NCBI GenBank assembly: GCA_020637755.1
Contig: JACKJW010000001.1
Coordinates: forward strand, 1 to 64,000
DNA from: Brucellaceae bacterium
GTDB lineage: Bacteria; Pseudomonadota; Alphaproteobacteria; Rhizobiales; Rhizobiaceae
Reading direction: 5' to 3'
DNA length: 64,000 nucleotides
Shown: in pieces, positions 8,961 to 17,495 of the stretch
Numbering within the stretch: the first letter of the stretch is position 1
Layout: every line of letters begins with the position of its first letter
Notes under the pieces: model-generated
What the model was told of the DNA's origin: nothing
The model's database searches: none
Seen by the model: only the letters and a program-made list of their open reading frames with translations
Position numbers and translations under genes: made by a program

Positions 8961-9950
8961 TCAGCTCAGCGCGATGTTGGCGGCTGATTCCGGAAGGTCT
9001 TCGCCGAAGGAGCGCTGGTAGAACTCCGCCACGATGGGCCGCTCCAGCTCGTCACACTTGTTGAGGAAGGTGAGACGCAGCGCCATGCCCACATCCTTGA
9101 AGATGTCGGCGTTTTCCGCCCACGTGATGACCGTGCGCGGGCTCATAACGGTCGACAGGTCGCCATTGACGAAGGCCGCACGCGTCAACCCGGCAAGGCG
9201 GACCATGCGGTCCACGATGTCGCGGCCCTGGTCGTTGCGGTAGTGGTGCGCCTTGGCCAGCACGATTTCCACTTCCTTGTCATGCGGCAGGTAGTTGAGC
9301 GTGGTGACGATGGACCAGCGGTCCATCTGCGCCTGGTTGATCTGCTGCGTGCCATGGTAGAGGCCGGTCGTGTCGCCAAGGCCGATCGTGTTGGCGGTGG
9401 CAAACAGGCGGAAGGCCGGGTGCGGGCGGATCACGCGGCTCTGGTCGAGCAGCGTCAGGCGGCCGGCCGATTCCAGCACGCGCTGGATCACGAACATCAC
9501 GTCCGGGCGGCCCGCATCATATTCGTCGAAGACAAGCGCCACATTGTGCTGGTAGGCCCAGGGCAAAATGCCGTCGCGGAACTCGGTGACCTGCTTGCCT
9601 TCCTTGATGACGATGGCGTCCTTGCCGACAAGGTCGATACGGCTGACATGGCTGTCAAGGTTGACGCGCACGCAGGGCCAGTTGAGCCGCGCGGCGACCT
9701 GCTCGATATGGGTCGACTTGCCCGTTCCGTGATAGCCCGACACCATGACGCGGCGGTTGTAGGCAAACCCGGCAAGGATGGCGAGCGTCGTCGCCTTGTC
9801 GAACAGGTAGTCCGGATCGAGATCGGGCACATTGTCGGCCCGTGCCGAGAAGGCGGGCACCACCATGTCCGATGAGAACCCGAACGTCTCCTTCACGGGA
9901 ACGGTCGTGTCGGGAAGATTGGCGATGTCGCGGTCGACCATGTTCATCAT
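8961..9950 (-). CDS. cobS: Cobaltochelatase subunit CobS
   Basis: AAA+ ATPase of 329 residues, the motor subunit of the aerobic cobaltochelatase. Walker A is G-Y-H-G-T-G-K-S-T near residue 73, Walker B is A-L-V-F-D-E-Y-D near residue 140, and sensor-like R-L-F-A-T-A-N-T-I-G-L-G-D lies near 185. Three ATGs occur within the first four codons (9950, 9947, 9941), so the exact start is uncertain by a few residues. No cobalamin riboswitch is seen in the 71 bp to the upstream gene. Confidence 0.95.
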   Translation of the reverse strand: MMNMVDRDIANLPDTTVPVKETFGFSSDMVVPAFSARADNVPDLDPDYLFDKATTLAILAGFAYNRRVMVSGYHGTGKSTHIEQVAARLNWPCVRVNLDSHVSRIDLVGKDAIVIKEGKQVTEFRDGILPWAYQHNVALVFDEYDAGRPDVMFVIQRVLESAGRLTLLDQSRVIRPHPAFRLFATANTIGLGDTTGLYHGTQQINQAQMDRWSIVTTLNYLPHDKEVEIVLAKAHHYRNDQGRDIVDRMVRLAGLTRAAFVNGDLSTVMSPRTVITWAENADIFKDVGMALRLTFLNKCDELERPIVAEFYQRSFGEDLPESAANIALS

Positions 9951-10021
9951 GCCTCCATCGGCAGCCGGTCCAGGCTTGGGACCCCGGATAACCGCCGGTC
10001 GTGAAATGTTATTCCAGCGGC

Positions 10022-10636
10022 TTAGCAGAAACCCGCTTGCTTGAGCAATCGGTAAGCCTGGATCACGTTCCGGAAGCGCTCTTCCGATCCGCGGTCCCCG
10101 CCATTGGCATCCGGATGATGCAGCTTCACCAGTTCCTTGTAGCGCGCCTTGATGTCCTTGGCGGTCGCGCGCTGGTCCAGCCCCAGCGTCTCCAGTGCCT
10201 TGCTTTCCAACGGCTTGAGGCGGCGCTCGCGCACTGACGCCTCATTGCGGTTGGCTCCGTGCCCGAACAGGCCGTGCGCGTCACGCATGCGCGCCCGTGA
10301 CGCAGCCGAGCCGGAGCGCATGTCAGACGATTCCCACACCTTGCCGTTGGTGCCCAGCTTCCAGGTCGGACGGTGGCCGGTCAGCGCCTCCTTCTGGTAG
10401 CGCGCGACATCGCTGTCCGACAGGCCGGAGAAATAGTTGTAGCCCTTGTTGTATTGCCGCACGTGATCGACGCAGAAATGGAAGTACTCGCCCTCCGCGT
10501 GGCGGCCGACCGGTGCGCGATGCGTGCCCTTTTCCGCGCAGCCATCCCATTGGCACAGCGGTGCCTGCGCCTTCGCCGCTGCCTGCGGGTCGGGCCGGAT
10601 GCGAATCCGCTCGAAATATTTGGAATAGGGCTTCAT
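10022..10636 (-). CDS. J-domain (DnaJ-like) protein
   Basis: Protein of 204 residues with a J domain at the C-terminus rather than the N-terminus: L-E-T-L-G-L at about 150, the HPD tripeptide near 174-176 and a final A-Y-R-L-L-K helix. The HPD motif implies that it stimulates an Hsp70. The N-terminal half is a conserved rhizobial region (C-x-W-x-G-C, then E-Y-F-H-F-C-x-x-H-V-R-x-Y-N) with Cys/His pairs that could bind a metal. The ATG at 10636 gives the usual MKPYSKYFE start. It lies 71 nt upstream of cobS on the same strand and may lead that operon. Confidence 0.88.
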   Translation of the reverse strand: MKPYSKYFERIRIRPDPQAAAKAQAPLCQWDGCAEKGTHRAPVGRHAEGEYFHFCVDHVRQYNKGYNYFSGLSDSDVARYQKEALTGHRPTWKLGTNGKVWESSDMRSGSAASRARMRDAHGLFGHGANRNEASVRERRLKPLESKALETLGLDQRATAKDIKARYKELVKLHHPDANGGDRGSEERFRNVIQAYRLLKQAGFC

Positions 10637-10791
10637 GAGGCCGGAAGGATCCGTGTGTGGTCGTGTGAACGCCTGATTATGGGGTGTTCGCAACGCGATA
10701 CAAGAATTGACATTCGATGTTTTTCCCCGTCACTGGTCCGTTTGAGGACCGCGGGGCCTGCTTCGCTCCGGCGCCCGTCGAGGAGACCCGC

Positions 10792-11097
10792 ATGACCAGC
10801 GTTGAGGAAACGATCCGCCAGAAGCTGGAGGCGGCATTTGCACCGGAGAGCCTCGCCGTCATCAACGAGAGCCACCTGCATTCCGGCCACCTGCATCCGG
10901 GCGACCCGCACAATGAGCGCTTCAACCGCCATGGCGAGACCCATTTCCGGGTGCGGATCGAGGCCGATGCCTTCGCGCCGATGAGCCGCGTGGAGCGCCA
11001 TCGCGCCGTCAATACGGTGCTGGCCGCCGAACTGGCAGGCCCGGTCCATGCGCTGGCCGTCGAGGCACGCGCTCCGGGTGAAGCCGCGCGCCGCTGA
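10792..11097 (+). CDS. bolA: BolA family protein
   Basis: BolA-like protein of 101 residues. The class-II KH-like fold is recognised from E-E-T-I-R-Q-K-L-E, the conserved H-x-G-H core region (E-S-H-L-H-S-G-H), then T-H-F-R-V-R-I and R-H-R-A-V-N-T-V-L. BolA proteins partner monothiol glutaredoxins in iron-sulfur handling and affect cell shape under stress. A further ATG-less upstream extension is possible, but the ATG at 10792 is preceded by GGAGACCC. It is divergent from the J-domain gene with 155 bp between them. Confidence 0.92.
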   Translation: MTSVEETIRQKLEAAFAPESLAVINESHLHSGHLHPGDPHNERFNRHGETHFRVRIEADAFAPMSRVERHRAVNTVLAAELAGPVHALAVEARAPGEAARR

Positions 11098-11113
11098 AGG
11101 CAGACGCCCGCCG

Positions 11114-11938
11114 TCACACATGGGCGGCGATGAAGCCCTCGATGGCTTTCGACACACCGCCCGCTCCCGGCGCAATGGCGCGGATGATGTCCCGGTGGCT
11201 GTACTGGCGCGACCCGTCATAGGTCTCCACGGAGGCCCCGGCTGAGCGCAGCTTTTCGATGAAGACGGCGGACATCGCCGGGTGATGCTTGACATCCGAC
11301 CAGGTCACGAGCACCGGCGGGATGGCTGCCTTCCCGATGGCATTGGCCGGCGACAGCCGGTCCCACTGCTTCGCCTTCGGAAACGCGTTGCGGAACAGCA
11401 GCGGCATGCTCCCGTCATAAAAGCGGTTGAGCGCGGCAATGTCATAGGTGCCGACGTCATGGCAGATCAGCCCGGCGACGGGCCCTGCCCGGCCGTCGAG
11501 CACGGTCAGCGCGGCCAGATGCGCACCGGCCGAGTAGCCGAGCACGATCATCTTGGCAGGATCCCCTCCATAGCGCGCTATGTTGGAGCGTACCCAGTTG
11601 ATCGCGGCGGCCACGTCCTTCGCCTGCCACGGCACTGAGGTCGACGGCAGCTTGCGGTAATCGACCGATACCAGGATCAGGCCGAGCCGGGCCGCGAAAT
11701 CGGGAATGGAATAGACGTCGCCCCGGTTGCCAACGATCCAGCCGCCGCCATGCACATAGACGAGCACAGGACGCCCGGCGGAGCGGCCCGGAACATAGAT
11801 GTCGAGTTCCGACGGGCCGTATTTCACAGTGACCGGCCTTGCTGCCGCCTGCGCCGGAGTGCCCTCGAACCCGAGCAAGCCGAGGCCGCCTGCCGCCAGC
11901 GCAGCGCCCGCGACAAATCCGCGTCTTGAAATGGTCAT
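11114..11938 (-). CDS. Alpha/beta hydrolase (HSL/carboxylesterase type), Tat-exported
   Basis: Secreted hydrolase of 274 residues. The N-terminus has a twin-arginine motif (S-R-R-G-F-V-A) followed by a hydrophobic Ala/Gly stretch and A-Q-A, which indicates Tat export to the periplasm. The oxyanion-hole HGGGW is near residue 62 and the nucleophile elbow G-Y-S-A-G is near 134; a late D-x-K-H-H-P region should supply the acid and histidine. An ATG at 11971 would place 11 extra residues before the Tat motif, so 11938 is preferred. It resembles carboxylesterases; the substrate is unknown. Confidence 0.85.
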   Translation of the reverse strand: MTISRRGFVAGAALAAGGLGLLGFEGTPAQAAARPVTVKYGPSELDIYVPGRSAGRPVLVYVHGGGWIVGNRGDVYSIPDFAARLGLILVSVDYRKLPSTSVPWQAKDVAAAINWVRSNIARYGGDPAKMIVLGYSAGAHLAALTVLDGRAGPVAGLICHDVGTYDIAALNRFYDGSMPLLFRNAFPKAKQWDRLSPANAIGKAAIPPVLVTWSDVKHHPAMSAVFIEKLRSAGASVETYDGSRQYSHRDIIRAIAPGAGGVSKAIEGFIAAHV

Positions 11939-12025
11939 GGCATGCCCCCGTTGGATCGTGAGCCGCATCATTCAGCAAAATCCGGCCTCAATGCGGCAGA
12001 AGCACCGTCCCCGCAGTCCAGCCCG

Positions 12026-13303
12026 TCATGCCTTTGGAATATCCAGCGGACGGATGCGCAGCTTGGTGATGCGGTTCTTCTGCCGTTTGATAACGACAAA
12101 GCGCTTGCCGTGGAAAGTGAAGGCCTGCTTCTCCTCCGGGATGATCTGGGTCTCGTGGATGACAAGCCCCGCAATCGTCGTGGCCTCGTCATCCGGCAGG
12201 TCCCAGTCGAGCGCACGGTTGAGGTCGCGGATAGGCACCGAGCCGTCCACCACCACAGAACCGTCGGCTTCCTGCTTGACGCCCTGCATCTCCACATCGT
12301 GCTCGTCGGCAATCTCACCCACGATCTCTTCCAGGATGTCTTCGAGCGTGACGAGGCCTTCCAGCTCGCCATACTCGTCCACCACGATGGCGAAATGCGA
12401 CTTGCGGCGCAGGAACGCATTGAGCTGGTCCTGAAGCGTCGTCGTATCGGGCACGAACCAGGGCTTGGCGGCGATCTTCATGATGTCGATCTTCGCGGGA
12501 TCATTGTCCACGTCGTGCAGCGCGCGCAGCAGGTCCTTGGCATGGACCACGCCCACGATGTTGTCGCTCTCGCCCTTCCACACCGGCATGCGCGTATAGG
12601 GTGATTGCAGGATCTCGCGCACCACGGCCTCGGCCGGCTCGCCGCCGTTGACCATGCGCATGTTGGTGCGGTGGACCATGATGTCGGAGACTTCCAGTTC
12701 GGCCAGGTCGAGCAGCCCGCCGAGACGGTCGCGGTCGGCCTTCACGAAAGCGCCTTCCTTGTGCAGCACCTCCACGGTTCCGCGCAGCTCCTCATGGCCG
12801 GACAGCATCGACTGGTTGCGGTCGAACCGGATGCCGAACAGCCCCATCATTAGGCGCACGACGCCGTTGGCAATGCCGGAAAGCCCGCCGAACAGGAAGG
12901 TGACGGCGCGCGTGAAGGGCAGCACGGCCAGCGCGAAACGCTCCGGCTGCGACAGCGCCCAGGACTTCGGAAGAATTTCCGAGAAGATCACCAGCGTGAC
13001 CGTCATGGCTATCGTGGCATAGACCACGCCGGCATCTCCGAACAGGTCGAGCAGCACGCTGGTCGCGAGCGCGGAAGCCAGGATGTTGACGAGGTTGTTG
13101 CCGATCAGCAGCGCGCCGATCAGCCGGTCCTTGCGCTCAAGCAGGCGGTCCACGATGCCCGCGCGCGGGTCGCCATTGGCTTCCAGCGTGTGCAGGCGGG
13201 CACGGGACGAACCGGTCATCCCGGTTTCGGTTCCTGAAAACAGGAACGAGAAAAAGACGCAGATGACGATGCCGATGGCAGAAAGCCAGAGATCGGTGGT
13301 CAT
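12026..13303 (-). CDS. HlyC/CorC family transporter (CNNM + CBS pair)
   Basis: Membrane protein of 425 residues with three domains: an N-terminal CNNM/DUF21 transmembrane domain (about 1-195), a pair of CBS domains (about 205-330) and a C-terminal CorC_HlyC transporter-associated domain (about 345-425). Members are implicated in magnesium or cobalt efflux, but the ion here is unproven. The start overlaps the aroB stop by 4 nt (ATGA), so it is translated from an aroK-aroB-corC transcript. The same order is common in rhizobia. Confidence 0.92.
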   Translation of the reverse strand: MTTDLWLSAIGIVICVFFSFLFSGTETGMTGSSRARLHTLEANGDPRAGIVDRLLERKDRLIGALLIGNNLVNILASALATSVLLDLFGDAGVVYATIAMTVTLVIFSEILPKSWALSQPERFALAVLPFTRAVTFLFGGLSGIANGVVRLMMGLFGIRFDRNQSMLSGHEELRGTVEVLHKEGAFVKADRDRLGGLLDLAELEVSDIMVHRTNMRMVNGGEPAEAVVREILQSPYTRMPVWKGESDNIVGVVHAKDLLRALHDVDNDPAKIDIMKIAAKPWFVPDTTTLQDQLNAFLRRKSHFAIVVDEYGELEGLVTLEDILEEIVGEIADEHDVEMQGVKQEADGSVVVDGSVPIRDLNRALDWDLPDDEATTIAGLVIHETQIIPEEKQAFTFHGKRFVVIKRQKNRITKLRIRPLDIPKA

Positions 13304-14439
13304 GCAGGCAATTGCTCCTTCAGGAAGGCGAGAACCTCCGACGGCGGCACATCCTTGGCAATGTAGGATTGGCCGATGCCGCGCGTCAGGATGAAGGTCA
13401 GGCTTCCCCGGCTGACCTTCTTGTCCTGCGCAATATAGGTCAGAAGTTGCTCCGCGTCAGGCAGGCCACCTGGAACATGGTCAAGACGCCACGGCAGGCC
13501 GACGGCTCTCAGATGCGCTTCCACCCGCTCCGCATCATCAGGGCTGCACTGGTTCATCCGCGCGGAGAAACGGTGGGCCAGCGCCATGCCGATGGCGACA
13601 CCCTCGCCATGCACCAGCCGCGCACCGTCATACTGCGTCGCCGCTTCAAGCGCGTGGCCGAATGTGTGGCCCAGGTTGAGAAGCGCCCGGTCACCTGTCT
13701 CGCGCTCGTCACGCGCCACCACATCGGCCTTCGACTGACAGGAGACGGCGATGGCGCGGGTGCGCTCGGGCCCGCCCGAGGCAAAGACCGCCCGCCAGTT
13801 CTTCTCCAGCCATTCAAAGAAATCCGGCCGGTCGATCAGTCCGTATTTCGCCACCTCCGCATAGCCCGCTCGGAATTCGCGTTCGGAAAGCGTGTCCAGA
13901 GCCCCGGTATCGGCCAGCACCAGTCGCGGCTGGTGGAAGACGCCGACGAGGTTCTTGCCATGGACGGAATTGATGCCGGTCTTGCCGCCGACCGAACTGT
14001 CCACCTGCGCCAGCAGTGAGGTCGGCATCTGGATGAACTGCATGCCGCGGCGGACCACGCCGGCCGCAAATCCGGTCAGGTCGCCGATCACACCGCCGCC
14101 GAGCGCGATCAGCGCGTCACCGCGCTCCAGCCGGTTGGCAAGCGCAAACTCCACCACCTCGTGAAACCGCTCGAAATTCTTGGTCTTTTCACCGGCCGGC
14201 AGCACCAGCGCGCAATGGCCGATGCCCGCTGCATCGAGCGAGGCCTCCAGCGCGGCAAGATGACAGGCGGCAACATTCTCGTCCGTCACGATGGCAACGC
14301 GGCTCTTCGGCAGGCGTGCCGCGATCTCCGCCCCCGCCCCGGCCACCAGCCCTTCGCCGATCAGGATATCATAGGCCCGCTCGCCGAGCCCCACCGTCAC
14401 CGTTTCATGGCTTTGTGTGTCCACTGTCATGCCGCTCAT
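13300..14439 (-). CDS. aroB: 3-dehydroquinate synthase
   Basis: NAD- and metal-dependent enzyme of 379 residues that cyclises DAHP to 3-dehydroquinate, step two of the shikimate pathway. The family blocks are clear: G-G-G-V-I-G-D-L-T-G-F-A-A near residue 114, P-T-S-L-L-A-Q-V-D-S-S-V-G-G-K-T-G-I-N, the N-L-G-H-T-F-G-H-A-x-E metal site and H-G-E-G-V-A-I-G-M. It overlaps aroK by 4 nt on one side and corC by 4 nt on the other, so three genes are translationally coupled. Confidence 0.97.
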   Translation of the reverse strand: MSGMTVDTQSHETVTVGLGERAYDILIGEGLVAGAGAEIAARLPKSRVAIVTDENVAACHLAALEASLDAAGIGHCALVLPAGEKTKNFERFHEVVEFALANRLERGDALIALGGGVIGDLTGFAAGVVRRGMQFIQMPTSLLAQVDSSVGGKTGINSVHGKNLVGVFHQPRLVLADTGALDTLSEREFRAGYAEVAKYGLIDRPDFFEWLEKNWRAVFASGGPERTRAIAVSCQSKADVVARDERETGDRALLNLGHTFGHALEAATQYDGARLVHGEGVAIGMALAHRFSARMNQCSPDDAERVEAHLRAVGLPWRLDHVPGGLPDAEQLLTYIAQDKKVSRGSLTFILTRGIGQSYIAKDVPPSEVLAFLKEQLPA

Positions 14440-15029
14440 TGGGTTTCCACTCCGTCGCTGGACATTGCGAGGTGGGCGGCGATCGCCTTCACCACCGCGC
14501 GCGCCATGTCATCCTTGCTGACATCACGCGAGACGACCGTCACATCCGCCTTGGCATAGATCGGGTAGCGCACCTCGATCAGCTTTTCCATCACCGCGCG
14601 TGGATCGGCCGTCTTGAGCAGGGGCCGGTCCTGCTTGCGCGACACGCGCGCCATCAGCAGGTCGAGATCGGCCTTCAGCCAGACCGAAACGCCGCGCGCC
14701 GCCACGGCTTCGCGGGTGAGCGGGTTCATGAAGGCGCCGCCACCGGTGGAAACCACCTGAGGCCCCTCTTCCAGCAGGCGCTGCACGACACGGCATTCCA
14801 GCGAGCGGAACTCGGGCTCGCCATAGGCCTCGAACAGCTCCGGGATCGTCATGCGTGACACGTTTTCGATCTCGTGGTCGCTGTCGATGAAGGGCAGGCC
14901 CGCCATTTGCGCCACCTTGCGGCCAACGGCTGTCTTGCCCGCGCCCATCAGCCCGACAAAGACGATCGACCGGTCGCCCAGAAGCCTGCCCAGAGAGGCT
15001 GCCGCCTGTGTCACGCTGTCGCTCATCAC
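14436..15029 (-). CDS. aroK: Shikimate kinase
   Basis: Kinase of 197 residues that phosphorylates shikimate at the 3-OH, two steps after AroB. The P-loop GLMGAGKT is at residues 26-33; F-I-D-S-D-x-x-I and G-G-G-A-F follow as the shikimate-binding and Walker B-like motifs, and the lid arginine lies in the R-P-L-L segment. It is the first gene of the aroK-aroB-corC unit. Its promoter should lie in the 176 bp that separate it from the divergent small membrane-protein gene. Confidence 0.96.
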   Translation of the reverse strand: MMSDSVTQAAASLGRLLGDRSIVFVGLMGAGKTAVGRKVAQMAGLPFIDSDHEIENVSRMTIPELFEAYGEPEFRSLECRVVQRLLEEGPQVVSTGGGAFMNPLTREAVAARGVSVWLKADLDLLMARVSRKQDRPLLKTADPRAVMEKLIEVRYPIYAKADVTVVSRDVSKDDMARAVVKAIAAHLAMSSDGVETQ

Positions 15030-15205
15030 CCTCTGTCCCCGGCACGGGTCTGCAAACCCGGCAATCTGGCGCGTATCGACATGAAAACAGCCGCAAGGTC
15101 AAGCACCAGCGCCGCGGCAAGCCGCCGTGGCGCAGCTTGCAAAGCCGGGCGCGGCGTCCCATAAGGGGGTAAGGGGCCGAACCGAACCGATAGCAAGCCG
15201 GGACA

Positions 15206-15358
15206 ATGCCGACACTTTTCCGCTTCGTAGTGACCCTGGGCATTCTCGCGGGCATCGCCTATGGATCGATGTTTGCGCTCGCCACCTTCGTCAAGCCCAA
15301 CAAGGGGGAGATGACGGTGCGCATCCCGCCCGAACGCCTCAATCCGCAGCGCGACTGA
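15206..15358 (+). CDS. Small single-span membrane protein (50 aa)
   Basis: A 50-codon gene starting ATG at 15206 and ending TGA at 15358. It encodes an N-terminal hydrophobic helix (about residues 5-28), then a short positively charged tail (K-P-N-K-G-E-M-T-V-R-I-P-P-E-R-L). It ends 9 nt before the xerD ATG on the same strand, which suggests co-transcription. Similar small proteins precede xerD in related genomes as far as I recall, but no function is known. Codon use is like that of the neighbours. Confidence 0.7.
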   Translation: MPTLFRFVVTLGILAGIAYGSMFALATFVKPNKGEMTVRIPPERLNPQRD

Positions 15359-15367
15359 TGGCCCGCC

Positions 15368-16282
15368 ATGGCGCGCAGCTCCGGCATCGAGATTGAATCC
15401 TTCCTTGAGATGATGGCTGCCGAACGCGGTGCCGCCACCAACACGCTGGATGCCTACCGCCGCGACCTGGAAGACGCCGATGCCGAACTGGCCGGACGGT
15501 TGGCCGGCGCAACGCCCGATGACGTCCGCGCCGTGCTCGAAGGCCTTGCCGCGCGCGGCTTTGCACCCTCTTCGCAGGCGCGCCGCCTGTCCTCATTGCG
15601 ACAGTTCTTCCGCTTTCTCTACGCCGAGGGGCGGCGACCGGACGACCCGGCCTCCACACTCGACAGCCCGAAGAAGGACCGCTCGCTGCCAAAAATCCTG
15701 TCGGTCGCCGATGTCGGCCGCCTGCTCGATCTTGCCGCTTCCGAGGCCCGTGAACCGGGCGCGCCAGCAGGTACGCTCCGCATGCATGCGCTGATCGAGA
15801 CGCTCTATGCCACGGGCCTGCGCGTTTCGGAACTGGTCGCGCTTCCGGTTTCGGTCGCAAGGCGCGACGACCGGTTCTTCATGGTGCGCGGCAAGGGCGG
15901 CAAGGACCGCATGGTGCCGCTGTCGCCCAAGGCGCGCGAAGCCATGGGCATCTGGCTGAAAAGCCGCGATGCCGATCCGAAGCTCGCCTCCACGCCGTGG
16001 CTCTTTCCGTCACCCGCTTCAGGCACGGGTTATCTCCCCCGGCAGGTCTTTGCGCGCGACCTCAAGGCGCTCGCCGCGCGCGCGGGATTGCGCGCGGGTG
16101 CCATCTCGCCGCATGTGTTGCGGCACGCCTTTGCCAGCCACCTGCTGCAAAACGGCGCCGACCTGCGCTCGGTGCAGCAATTGCTGGGCCATGCCGACAT
16201 TTCCACGACACAGATTTATACCCATGTGCTGCAGGAAAGGCTGATGTCATTTGTGTCCGAGCACCATCCGCTTGCCGACTGA
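15368..16282 (+). CDS. xerD: Site-specific tyrosine recombinase XerD
   Basis: Recombinase of 304 residues that works with XerC at dif to resolve chromosome dimers. It has the N-terminal SAM-like core-binding domain (about 5-95) and a C-terminal catalytic domain with the first Arg in Y-A-T-G-L-R-V-S-E near 150, H-V-L-R-H near 252-256, the L-G-H-A-D-I-S-T-T motif and the nucleophilic Tyr (Q-I-Y-T-H) near 283. Length and lack of any linked phage genes indicate the housekeeping enzyme and not a mobile-element integrase. It follows the 50-residue gene. Confidence 0.92.
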   Translation: MARSSGIEIESFLEMMAAERGAATNTLDAYRRDLEDADAELAGRLAGATPDDVRAVLEGLAARGFAPSSQARRLSSLRQFFRFLYAEGRRPDDPASTLDSPKKDRSLPKILSVADVGRLLDLAASEAREPGAPAGTLRMHALIETLYATGLRVSELVALPVSVARRDDRFFMVRGKGGKDRMVPLSPKAREAMGIWLKSRDADPKLASTPWLFPSPASGTGYLPRQVFARDLKALAARAGLRAGAISPHVLRHAFASHLLQNGADLRSVQQLLGHADISTTQIYTHVLQERLMSFVSEHHPLAD

Positions 16283-16378
16283 CGCCATCACCGCTATGTG
16301 AGGGGCGCATTTTGGGATCGTGACGGCAGCCTGCGCCTCCCCGACCGGGTGGCTTGGTGTGGCGCCGGGAAAGAGCAC

Positions 16379-17329
16379 ATGTACAACTATCTGGATTTCG
16401 AAAAGCCCGTCGCCGACCTCGAAGGCAAGATCCTCGAACTCAAGGCCATGATGGAAAGCGGCGAGGCGGTGGATGTGGGCGAAGAGATCAAGCGCCTCGA
16501 GATCCGCTCCCGCGATGCGCTGAAGGAAGCCTACAAGGCGCTGACCCCCTGGCAGAAGGCTCAAGTCGCCCGCCATCCCGACCGCCCCCATTGCAAGGAC
16601 TACATCGGCCAGCTCTTCACCGAATTCACGCCGCTTGCCGGCGACCGCAATTTCGCCGAGGACCATGCCGTGATTGGCGGCCTTGCCCGCTTCAACGGCC
16701 GTGCCGTCTGCGTGATCGGCCAGGAAAAGGGTTCCGACACCCAATCGCGCCTGAAGCACAATTTCGGCATGGCCCGGCCGGAGGGCTACCGCAAGGCCGT
16801 GCGCCTGATGGACATGGCCGAGCGCTTCTCGCTGCCGGTCATCACGCTGGTTGATACCGCCGGTGCCTATCCCGGTATTGGCGCGGAAGAACGCGGCCAG
16901 GCCGAGGCCATCGCCCGCTCCACCGAAAAATGCCTGTCGCTCTCCGTGCCGCTGATCTCGCTGGTCATCGGCGAAGGAGGCTCCGGCGGCGCCATTGCCG
17001 TTGCCACTGCCAACCGCGTCTTCATGCTGGAACATTCCATCTATTCGGTGATTTCGCCGGAAGGTGCAGCCTCGATCCTGTGGCACGATTCCACCCGCGC
17101 CAAGGACGCCGCGACCGGCATGAGGATCACCGCGCAGGACCTGCTGGCGCTCAAGATCATCGATGGCATCATTGCCGAGCCTGCCGGCGGCGCACACCGC
17201 CACGCCGAAGCCGTGATCGCGGCGGCGGGCGACCAGATCGCCTCGGCGCTCGCCGGTCTCGACGGCACGAACGCCGACCTGCGCACCCAGCGCCGCGAAA
17301 AATTCCTCGCCATCGGCCGCAGCCTCTGA
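16379..17329 (+). CDS. accA: Acetyl-CoA carboxylase carboxyltransferase subunit alpha
   Basis: Protein of 316 residues, the alpha half of the carboxyltransferase that makes malonyl-CoA for fatty-acid synthesis. It opens with the family N-terminus (Y-L-D-F-E-K-P-V-A-D-L-E-G-K-I) and contains R-P-H-x-x-D-Y-I, the G-x-x-R-P-E-G-Y-R-K-A-x-R-L-M segment, D-T-x-G-A-Y-P-G-x-x-A-E-E-R-G-Q and G-E-G-G-S-G-G-A. The ATG at 16379 sits behind a GGAAAGAG site. The xerD-accA gap is 96 nt. Confidence 0.96.
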   Translation: MYNYLDFEKPVADLEGKILELKAMMESGEAVDVGEEIKRLEIRSRDALKEAYKALTPWQKAQVARHPDRPHCKDYIGQLFTEFTPLAGDRNFAEDHAVIGGLARFNGRAVCVIGQEKGSDTQSRLKHNFGMARPEGYRKAVRLMDMAERFSLPVITLVDTAGAYPGIGAEERGQAEAIARSTEKCLSLSVPLISLVIGEGGSGGAIAVATANRVFMLEHSIYSVISPEGAASILWHDSTRAKDAATGMRITAQDLLALKIIDGIIAEPAGGAHRHAEAVIAAAGDQIASALAGLDGTNADLRTQRREKFLAIGRSL

Positions 17330-17495
17330 GCCGCCGCCTGCCACAAAATCGCCAAGCCCGTGACGCAATGACGCTTGTGTGATCGGGCCCTTTCGCGCTT
17401 GCGGTAAGCCATTGTCAATGGTTAACGGTTTACCGTGGCAGGAACGGCTGGCACCCGCAATCACGCGAGAGCGCCCCGGATTGGTTTGCTGAACG

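Noticed and set aside
7007..9064. Long plus-strand open frame of 685 codons
   Set aside because: It is antisense to cobT and cobS and has a repetitive Arg/His-rich composition typical of GC-rich shadow frames.
9951..10021. Cobalamin riboswitch before cobS
   Set aside because: The 71-nt gap is too short and no B12 box is visible.
15368..16282. XerD as a phage or island integrase
   Set aside because: Length, sequence blocks and its position between housekeeping genes fit chromosomal XerD.
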